Positions 35,086 through 41,962 of a DNA stretch of 64,000 nucleotides are shown here, piece after piece. Position numbers and translations under genes: made by a program. Origin of the DNA: Streptomyces sp. CA-278952 (lineage in GTDB: Bacteria > Actinomycetota > Actinomycetes > Streptomycetales > Streptomycetaceae); assembly GCF_028747205.1 (NCBI RefSeq), contig NZ_CP112880.1, positions 2,542,001-2,606,000 on the forward strand, read 5' to 3'. The notes under the pieces are model-generated. The model had not been told where the DNA came from, made no database searches, and saw only the letters and a program-made list of their open reading frames with translations. Positions within the stretch are counted from its first letter, which is position 1. Every line of letters begins with the position of its first letter.

Positions 35086-35202
35086 GCTGTCGTTCCTCCT
35101 CGGTAGGGCGTTGGCTCTCGCGCGGGAGCGCGGCGTCGTCGATGCCCGCCTCTAGTATCTCCGTTCTCGGGCACGATCCGAACAGGAGGGGCGGACAGAG
35201 CT

Positions 35203-36231
35203 GTGGAATTCACCATCGGCGGACGGCTGGAAGTCAGCATCACACCCGCTGACGTGGGCAAACGCGTGTCCGTTCGACGCCGGACGGACGGCGGGGGTAC
35301 GGACGCGCAGTTCACCGACGTGGTCGGGGTGCTCACATCATGGAACAGCGATGTGCTCTCGATCACACGAAAGAGCGGAGAATCCGTCCACATCGTGGAA
35401 TCCTCCTTGGTCGCGGGCAAGGTCGTTCCCCCTGCCCCGGCCCGCCGCCGCGGTCCCGCCGCCTCCTTCGGGGAGCTGGCCCCCGTCACCGCGCGCGCCT
35501 GGCAGCCCGTGGAGAGCGAAGCGCTGGGCGACTGGCGGCTGCGCGCCGCCGGGGGCTTCACCCGGCGCGCCAACTCCGCGCTGCCGCTCGGCGATCCGGG
35601 GCTGCCGGTGGGCGAGGCGCTCGGACGGGTCCGGGACTGGTACGAGGAGCGGGGCCTGCCCGCGTACGTCCAGACGGCGACCGGGGCCGAGGGCACGCAG
35701 GAGTTGCTGTGCGCGGAGTTGGAGCGGCACGGCTGGCGCCGCGAGGTCTCGGCGGAGGTGCGGATCGCCGCGCTGGCGCCGGTCGGTGACCTTCGGGCGG
35801 AGGTGCGGGCGGTCCGTCTGGCCCGCGAACCGGACGCGGCCTGGCTCGCCCGCTACCAGCGCTTCTCCACCCCCGGCCCCCATGTGCCGCGGGTGCTGGG
35901 CAGCGGCCCTTCGGTCTGGTTCGCCACGCTGCCGGGGTCCACCGGGGACGCAGGGGCCCCGGACACGGATCCGGCCGCCCCGCCGGCCGCGATCGGGCGG
36001 TGTGTCGTGGACGGCCGGTGGGCGGGGTTCATGGCCGTCGAGGTCGCCCCGGAGCGGCGGCGGCAAGGTCTCGCCACCACCGTGATGGCCGCGCTGGCCC
36101 GCCGGGCGCTGGACGAGGGCGCTTCGGCGGCCTGGCTCCAGGTCGAGGAGGACAATGAGGGGGCGCGGGCGCTGTACGACGGCATGGGCTTCGCGGCCCA
36201 CCACCGCTACCACCACTACCGCTCGGCGTGA
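35203..36231 (+). CDS. GNAT-family N-acetyltransferase
   Basis: 342 residues. The N-terminal part (about 1-80) is a small beta barrel (FTIGGRLEVSITPADVGKRVSVRRR), then a C-terminal GNAT domain with motif A R-R-R-Q-G-L-A-T-T-V (acetyl-CoA pyrophosphate loop) and E-E-D-N-E-G-A-R-A-L-Y-D-G-M-G-F. The GTG at 35203 has an AGGAGGGG sequence upstream. It is next to and divergent from fdxA. The acceptor is unknown. Confidence 0.88.
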   Translation: MEFTIGGRLEVSITPADVGKRVSVRRRTDGGGTDAQFTDVVGVLTSWNSDVLSITRKSGESVHIVESSLVAGKVVPPAPARRRGPAASFGELAPVTARAWQPVESEALGDWRLRAAGGFTRRANSALPLGDPGLPVGEALGRVRDWYEERGLPAYVQTATGAEGTQELLCAELERHGWRREVSAEVRIAALAPVGDLRAEVRAVRLAREPDAAWLARYQRFSTPGPHVPRVLGSGPSVWFATLPGSTGDAGAPDTDPAAPPAAIGRCVVDGRWAGFMAVEVAPERRRQGLATTVMAALARRALDEGASAAWLQVEEDNEGARALYDGMGFAAHHRYHHYRSA

Positions 36232-36331
36232 CGGGCGCCGGTGGCCCCGCGCCGGGCCCTCCGGCGGATCGACGCGCATGAGCAGGGACAGGAACAGGGC
36301 CAGGGACGAGGGACAGGGACATGGGTCGCAT

Positions 36332-37213
36332 ATGAGCGCGCTGGACTCCGGAACGGCCGAGCGGCGGCGGCAGTTCGCCGAGGAGGCCCGGTCCGAGCGG
36401 CCGGACCTCGCCCTCCTCTGTCTGCTGCTGGGCGCGGAGGCCGGACCGGTGGGCCCGGCCGAGGTCCGCCCGGTGACTGCGGGGGAGGCCGTCCCCGACC
36501 CGTACGGCATCGACGCCGCGCAGATCGAGCTGGACCGGCTGGCGGGACTGCTGCCGTACGGCTCCCGCTCCCCCGCCGCCTGGGCCTCGGCGCTGGCCGG
36601 ACTGCTGGGCGGACGCTGCGGCTTCGGCGGTTCCTCCGTCGACTACCAGCGGCTGGACTCCTCGCTGCTCCAGCAGGTGCTGCGCCGCCGCAGGGGCCTG
36701 CCGATCCTGTTGTCGGTCGTCTGGATCGAGGTCGCCAGGAGGGCGGGCGCACCGGTGTACGGGGTGGCGCTGCCCGGTCACTTCGTGGTCGGCTTCGGCG
36801 ACCGGGAGCACCCGGTGCTGGCCGATCCGTTCGCCGGGGGCGCGCCGCTGACCGGTCAGGACGCGGAGCTGCTGGTCACCGGGGCCACCGGAGCGGCCCT
36901 GGAGCCGTCGATGATGACGCCCGCGCGGCCACTGGAGATCGTGCTGCGGATCCTGAACAACGTCCGGGCGTGGGCGGCGGCCCGGCCCGAACGCACGGAT
37001 GTGGCCCTGTGGGCGGTAGAGCTGTCGCTGCTCCTGCCCTCGCATCCGGCCCGGCTCCGCTTCGAGCGCGCCCAGCTCCTGGTCCAGCGCGGTGAATTCC
37101 TGCGCGGGGCGGCGGAGATGGAGGAATACGCGAAGATCCTCGACGGCATCGAGCCGACGACGGCCGAGAACATCCGGCGCAAGGCCCACGCCGCGCGCGC
37201 CCTGCTGAACTGA
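36332..37213 (+). CDS. SirB1/transglutaminase-like protein
   Basis: A 293-residue protein with a transglutaminase-like N-domain and TPR-like C-domain of the SirB1 family: R-R-R-G-L-P-I-L-L-S-V-V-W, then A-P-V-Y-G-V-A-L-P-G-H-F-V-V-G. The usual catalytic Cys is not obvious, so it may be non-enzymatic. An alternative ATG at 36278 would add a short polar extension. The last gene before the amf block. Confidence 0.75.
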   Translation: MSALDSGTAERRRQFAEEARSERPDLALLCLLLGAEAGPVGPAEVRPVTAGEAVPDPYGIDAAQIELDRLAGLLPYGSRSPAAWASALAGLLGGRCGFGGSSVDYQRLDSSLLQQVLRRRRGLPILLSVVWIEVARRAGAPVYGVALPGHFVVGFGDREHPVLADPFAGGAPLTGQDAELLVTGATGAALEPSMMTPARPLEIVLRILNNVRAWAAARPERTDVALWAVELSLLLPSHPARLRFERAQLLVQRGEFLRGAAEMEEYAKILDGIEPTTAENIRRKAHAARALLN

Positions 37214-37484
37214 ACCGGCCGTCCGGCGGGAATGCGGCGGAAATTTGCCCGCCGCCGGCCCTTCCGGTGTCCGTGCGGTGGCGAGACGGATGGGTCCGTG
37301 AGCGATGTGCGCTCCCGTTCTACATCCGCACGCCCCCTTCCGCGCCCAACGGGAGCGGTATTCAGCCCGTTTGTCGTCCTACGCGAATGCCCATGCGCTC
37401 AACTGGATACCCGTCACCGGATGCGTACGGCCCGTCGCATTCCGCGTCGGGCGGGGCCGGAAGAGAAAAGCTGAGGGCAGACTG

Positions 37485-38090
37485 ATGACTACCGTGCTGC
37501 TGGTCCACACCGTGCCGTTGTGGCGCGCGTCGCTGGCGTCGCTCCTCGGCACGGGGCGGGGGATAGAGGTCCGCACCGCCGAACGCGGTGCGATACGTGC
37601 CGCGCTGAGCGGGCCGGGCCCCGATGTACTCCTCACCGACCTCGACTGTCCGGGCGCACTGGACGTCCTCGACGAGGTGAAGACGGTGACCACGCCGCAC
37701 GGCGAGCCGTTTCCGCTCGCCGTGCTCACCCGCAGCGACCGGCCGAGCGGCCTGCGGCGGGCGTACGAGGCGGGGGCGCTCGGCTACATCGACAAGTACC
37801 GCCCGGTGGACGACCTGTCCGAGGTGATGCACAAACTGGCGGACGGGGGGCGGCACATCGACGAGTCGCTGGCCTTCAGCCTTCTCCAGGTGGCCGACAT
37901 GCCGTTATCGCCGCGGGAATTGAGCGTGCTCTCGATGGCCGAGGGGGGCGAGACCGTGGCCGGGATCGCCGGTCGGCTGCACCTGACGCCGGGGACGGTC
38001 CGCAACTACCTGGCCGCCGCCATACGGAAGTCCGGGGCGCGCAATCGGCTGGACGCGATCAGACGGGCGAAGGAGGCGGGGTGGATCTGA
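37485..38090 (+). CDS. amfR: LuxR-type orphan response regulator (AmfR/RamR-like)
   Basis: 201 residues: an atypical receiver domain and a C-terminal LuxR HTH (L-S-P-R-E-L-S-V-L-S-M, then H-L-T-P-G-T-V-R-N-Y-L). The acidic pocket of normal receivers is replaced by V-L-L-V-H-T; the likely phospho-acceptor position is D52 in L-T-D-L-D. Codon 141 is TTA (37905-37907), so translation should need the bldA leucyl-tRNA. No kinase gene is next to it. It is expected to activate the amfT promoter. Its 3' end overlaps amfA by 32 bp, tail to tail. Confidence 0.88.
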   Translation: MTTVLLVHTVPLWRASLASLLGTGRGIEVRTAERGAIRAALSGPGPDVLLTDLDCPGALDVLDEVKTVTTPHGEPFPLAVLTRSDRPSGLRRAYEAGALGYIDKYRPVDDLSEVMHKLADGGRHIDESLAFSLLQVADMPLSPRELSVLSMAEGGETVAGIAGRLHLTPGTVRNYLAAAIRKSGARNRLDAIRRAKEAGWI

Positions 38091-39891
38091 TGCCGCGCCG
38101 CCCCTTCCGTTCCTCGTCCTCCGGCTCCCAGAGGCCGGCCAGGTCCCGGTAGAGGGTGCAGGAGCCCAGGAGTTCACCGTGGGTGCCGCACTGGGTGCGC
38201 GGGCCGTCCATCACCAGGGTCCGTCCCGCGCGGCGGGCCGAGCTGAGCCGGTGGGCGACGACGACGAGCGCGCCCGGCAGCGCCCCGAACGCCAGCTCGG
38301 CACGGGTCTCGGCGGCCGGGTCGAGCCGGCTGGTCGCCTCGTCGAGGATCAGCAGCGGCGGGGCGGCGAGGTAGGCCCGGCCCAGGGCGATCAGCTGCCG
38401 TTCGCCCTGGGAGAGCCGGTCCGGTTCGACGGCCGCGTCGAGGGAGCCGAGCCGGGAGAGCAGCCCGTCCAGGCCGAGCGCGTCCGCCATGGCCGCGATC
38501 TCCCGGTCGCGGGCGTCGGGGCGGTGGTAGCGGAGGTTGTCCCGCAGCGAGCCGCTGAACACGTAGGCGTGCTGGGGCAGCAGGACGCGTACGGAGGTGG
38601 CGTCGGCCGGACGCACCGGCCGCCCCCGCCATCGCACCGCTCCCCCGGTGGGCCGCTCGGTCCCGGCGAGGACGGCGGCCAGGGTCGACTTGCCGCTGCC
38701 GCTCGGGCCGACGACCGCGAGGTGCTCCCCCGCCCCGATCGTCAGGGAGAGCCGGTCCAGGACGGGCCGGGCGCCGGGCCCGTACGCGAAGCTGACCTCG
38801 TGGAGCTCGGCGACCGGGGTCCCGCGCGGCGGCGGGGCGGCCTCCCGGGCGGGTGGCGGCGGGTCGTCGGCGGGCGGTGGCGGCGCGTCGGTGAACCGGT
38901 CCAGGACCACGACGAGCCGGCCCCCGGCGGTGCCCAGCATGGTCATCAGCGCCTGGACGGCGGGGGCGAGCGCCTGGGTGAGATAGGTCAGCGCGCCGAC
39001 CAGCGCGCCCGGCGTGAGTCCGTTCCGCAGCAGCCAGGGCGCGCCCAGGAGCAGCAGGAGCGGCGGGAACCGGCCACAGACGGCGAGGGCCAGCACCCGT
39101 ACGCCCGACCAGCGGGCCAGCGAACGGGAGGCGACGAGCTGCGCCTCGGCGAGGGCCCGGGACTCGGCCACCGACCGTTCGGCGGCCCCGGCGGCGGCGA
39201 TGTCGCGTACGGAGGCGGCGAGCAGGCCCGCGTGGGCGGCGTACGCCTCGTCGGCGGCGAGGTAGTCGCGCTGACGGGCGGCCATCGGCGGCAGCGTGCC
39301 GAGGAACAGGGCGGCCCCGAGGACCAGCGGGGGAAGCACGATCAGGAGGAGGGCGGGCGAGAGGGCCAGCAGGCCGGCGACGGCCCCGGCCGCCGTGAAG
39401 ACGAACGAGCGCAGCGTCAGGACGAGTCCGGCCCAGCCGTCGCGGGCGATCTCACTCTGATGGGTGACCTGCGACAGGGACCGGGTGCTGACGTCGCCGG
39501 CCCGGTCGAGCGCGCCGGACAGCGCCCGGGACACGGCGCGCCGGACCAGCCCGTCGCGCAGCGGCTCCACGAGGTCCGCGAGCCGGCCGAAGACTCCTCG
39601 GGCGGCGGGCACGGACGGCAGCACGGCGACCGCGGCGACGGCCAGCCAGAGGAGGCCGGTAGGTGGGCGTCCGGCGAGGAAGCCGTCGTCGAGCGCGCGG
39701 GCGACCCCGAAGCCGCCGAGGAAGGTCTGGGCGAACTCCAGCAGGGACCAGCCGGCCAACCGCAGGATCACACCGGTCCTCGCCCGCAGGAAGGGCCGGG
39801 CCTCACGGCCGACGCGCCGCAGCGACGTCTCGCGCCGGGGGCGTGCGCCGTGCTTTCGCCCGTCGCGCCGGGGGTGCGCGCTGTCGGCCAT
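38059..39891 (-). CDS. amfA: ABC exporter half, consensus site (AmfA/RamB-like)
   Basis: 610 residues: N-terminal membrane domain with about six helices, C-terminal ATPase domain. Walker A G-P-S-G-S-G-K-S, Q-loop L-L-P-Q-H, signature L-S-Q-G-E, Walker B L-L-I-L-D-E with the catalytic Glu, H-loop V-A-H-R. The ATG overlaps the TAA of the upstream transporter gene (TAATG). It should form a heterodimer with AmfB and export the modified AmfS peptide. Confidence 0.88.
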   Translation of the reverse strand: MADSAHPRRDGRKHGARPRRETSLRRVGREARPFLRARTGVILRLAGWSLLEFAQTFLGGFGVARALDDGFLAGRPPTGLLWLAVAAVAVLPSVPAARGVFGRLADLVEPLRDGLVRRAVSRALSGALDRAGDVSTRSLSQVTHQSEIARDGWAGLVLTLRSFVFTAAGAVAGLLALSPALLLIVLPPLVLGAALFLGTLPPMAARQRDYLAADEAYAAHAGLLAASVRDIAAAGAAERSVAESRALAEAQLVASRSLARWSGVRVLALAVCGRFPPLLLLLGAPWLLRNGLTPGALVGALTYLTQALAPAVQALMTMLGTAGGRLVVVLDRFTDAPPPPADDPPPPAREAAPPPRGTPVAELHEVSFAYGPGARPVLDRLSLTIGAGEHLAVVGPSGSGKSTLAAVLAGTERPTGGAVRWRGRPVRPADATSVRVLLPQHAYVFSGSLRDNLRYHRPDARDREIAAMADALGLDGLLSRLGSLDAAVEPDRLSQGERQLIALGRAYLAAPPLLILDEATSRLDPAAETRAELAFGALPGALVVVAHRLSSARRAGRTLVMDGPRTQCGTHGELLGSCTLYRDLAGLWEPEDEERKGRRGIRSTPPPSPV

Positions 39892-41714
39892 TAGGGGGCC
39901 TCCGCTCCGGCGGTCGGCGTCACGGGTGTGCGGCCCGCGGGCGCGGCGCCCTCGGCGGGGGTGTCCGTGCTGGTGTCCGTGCTGGTGTCCGTGCTGGTAT
40001 CCGTGCTGGTGTCCGTGCGGAAGACCGCCCGGTAGTCCGGGTCCGCCCAGAGTTCGTCGTGGCGGCCCGTCGCGCGGATCCGGCCGTCCTCCAGCCAGGC
40101 GACCCGGTCCGCCCGCGCGGCCGAGGACAGCCGGTGGGCGACGATGATCCGGGTGCAGTGCCCGGCCCGCGCGTCGAGCGCGCGCCGGACGTGGTGTTCG
40201 GTCACGGTGTCGAGGCTGGACAGCGCGTCGTCGAGGATCATCAGGCGGCCGGGGTGGGCGAACGCGCGGGCCAGACCCAGGCGTTGCCGTTCGCCGCCGG
40301 AGAGCGGGGCGTCGGCGACCGGGGTGGCGTAGCCGTACGGGAGCAGCGCGAGGAACCCGTCGGCGCGGGCCGCGCGCGCGGCGTCGCGTACGGCTTCGGG
40401 CGAGGCGGTCCAGGGCCCGTAGGCGATCGTGTCCTCGACGGTGGCGCCGAGGAGGGCCGGGCGGGCGAAGGCGTACGCCACCTCGCGGCGCAGCCGGTCC
40501 GGTTCCATGCCGTCCAGCGGGACGCCGTCCAGCAGCACGCTTCCGGTGTCCGGGTCGAGCAGCCGCCCGGCGACCGCGGCGAGCACCGACTTGCCGGAGC
40601 CGGAACGCCCGACGACCGCCAGGGAGGTGCCGCCGGGGACGGTGAGGTGCACACCGGTCAGCAGCGGGCTGCCGTCCTGTTCGACTTCGACCCCGACGTC
40701 CCGGAGTTCGAGGTGTCCGGGGGCGCCGGGCGCCGGGCCCAGGCCGCGGTGCGGCAGCGGTGCGAGGGTGAGCAGGGGCTCCAGGCTCCGGGCGGCGGCG
40801 CGGCTGCGGGCGAGGGCGCCGAGGGCTCCGGTCAGGGCGCCGATGCCGACGGCGAGGCTCGCGTAGCGGGAGGCGGCGACCAGGTCGCCGACGCCGATCG
40901 CGCCCGCGCCGAGCCGGAGGCCGGCGACCGCGAGGACCAGCAGCATGAGCAGGGGCAGCAGGAGGCCGCTGGTGCCGACGGCCCGCCCGTACACGGACCA
41001 GGTGCGCCTGCCGTGTACGGCGAGGGCGGCCAGGGGTTCCAGGACACGGCGGTGCTCGCGTGCGCCGGTGCGGGCGGCACGGATCGTGTCGGCGCCGTCG
41101 AGGGCCTCGGTGAGCCGGTGGGCGATGAGCGACTGGGCGCGCTGGTAGTCGGCCCCGGCGTCGGCGGTCCGGCGGGTGAAGGCGCGCAGCAGTGCGACGA
41201 GGAGGGGGGCGCCGAGGAGGAGGGCGGCGGCCGTCCAGAGGTCGATGAGGAGGAGGCCGACGATCGCGCCGAGCGGCAGCAGGACGCCGGAGACGGCTCC
41301 GGCCGCGGTGACGGGCGCGGAGGCGGCGTCGGCGGTGCGGGCGGTGAGCCGGGCGGTGAGGTCGCCGGTGGGCAGGGCGAGGGCGCGGCGGGGTTCGGCG
41401 GCCAGGATCCGGGCGGCGGTGCGGGTGCGCAGGGACGCGGTGAGCTTGGCGGTGGTGGTCGTGCCGGTCACCGCGGCCGTCGCGTCGAACCCGGTCTCGG
41501 CGAGGGTCAGGGCCGCGCAGAGCAGCAGTCCCGACCAGGGCACGGGGCCGCCGGCGACGAGCCGGTCGACGGTGTGGCCGAGGGCGGCGGGCAGGGCGAG
41601 GGCGGCGAGCGCCCCGCCGGTGGAGCAGAGGAGGAGCCCGAGCAGGGCCGCCGGGTGCTGCCGGGCGAGCCGCCGGGTGCCGGACTCCGTGCCCGGGCGT
41701 GGGTGCAGCCGCAC
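39891..41714 (-). CDS. amfB: ABC exporter half, degenerate site (AmfB/RamA-like)
   Basis: 607 residues, same layout as AmfA. Walker A G-R-S-G-S-G-K-S and signature L-S-G-G-E are intact, but Walker B ends L-M-I-L-D-D (Asp for the catalytic Glu) and the Q-loop Gln is missing (YAFARPALLG). That is the pattern of the non-hydrolysing half in heterodimeric exporters. The GTG at 41714 has GGAAAGG upstream. The C-terminus carries a (TDTS)n tract encoded by a 12-bp repeat. Confidence 0.88.
   Translation of the reverse strand: MRLHPRPGTESGTRRLARQHPAALLGLLLCSTGGALAALALPAALGHTVDRLVAGGPVPWSGLLLCAALTLAETGFDATAAVTGTTTTAKLTASLRTRTAARILAAEPRRALALPTGDLTARLTARTADAASAPVTAAGAVSGVLLPLGAIVGLLLIDLWTAAALLLGAPLLVALLRAFTRRTADAGADYQRAQSLIAHRLTEALDGADTIRAARTGAREHRRVLEPLAALAVHGRRTWSVYGRAVGTSGLLLPLLMLLVLAVAGLRLGAGAIGVGDLVAASRYASLAVGIGALTGALGALARSRAAARSLEPLLTLAPLPHRGLGPAPGAPGHLELRDVGVEVEQDGSPLLTGVHLTVPGGTSLAVVGRSGSGKSVLAAVAGRLLDPDTGSVLLDGVPLDGMEPDRLRREVAYAFARPALLGATVEDTIAYGPWTASPEAVRDAARAARADGFLALLPYGYATPVADAPLSGGERQRLGLARAFAHPGRLMILDDALSSLDTVTEHHVRRALDARAGHCTRIIVAHRLSSAARADRVAWLEDGRIRATGRHDELWADPDYRAVFRTDTSTDTSTDTSTDTSTDTPAEGAAPAGRTPVTPTAGAEAP
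39961..40020 (-). repeat. five 12-bp repeats in the amfB 3' end
   Basis: Five units of GTGTCCGTGCTG (one base changed in unit 4, the last unit ends CGG), coding for repeated Thr-Asp-Thr-Ser near the AmfB C-terminus. Confidence 0.9.
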
Positions 41715-41741
41715 GGGGTGGCCTTTCCGGGTGCACGTGGG

Positions 41742-41782
41742 CCGGCCGGCCCACCGGTGAGGATCACCGATGGGCCGGCCGG
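41742..41782 (-). terminator. attenuator-like stem-loop between amfS and amfB
   Basis: A 19-bp stem with one mismatch (41742-41760 with 41764-41782) and a GGA loop, starting just after the amfS stop and ending 28 bp before the amfB start. It should terminate or process most transcripts after amfS. Confidence 0.75.
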
Positions 41783-41788
41783 TGCGGG

Positions 41789-41920
41789 TCACGGGGTGCA
41801 GAGGACCACGCTGAGGGAGCTGTACTCACAGACCAGCAGCGAGACCTGGCTGCCCGTGGCGAGCTCGCCGAAGGAGTCCTCGGCCGGGGTCTCCATTGCC
41901 TGAAGGTCGAGAAGCGCCAT
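41789..41920 (-). CDS. amfS: class III lanthipeptide precursor (AmfS/RamS-like)
   Basis: A 43-residue precursor. The leader MALLDLQAMETP contains the L-L-D-L-Q box that class III synthetases recognise. The core begins near T-G-S and contains two S-x3-C ring motifs, S-L-L-V-C and S-V-V-L-C, separated by E-Y-S-S-L, as in SapB. Each ring should be a lanthionine, and other Ser residues may become dehydroalanine. The SD AAAGGA lies 7 nt upstream. It sits 42 bp after amfT. The product is probably a surfactant morphogen for aerial hyphae. Confidence 0.95.
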   Translation of the reverse strand: MALLDLQAMETPAEDSFGELATGSQVSLLVCEYSSLSVVLCTP

Positions 41921-41962
41921 GATGTGTCCTTTCGGGGACGTTGGTGGTGCTGAACGGTGGTG

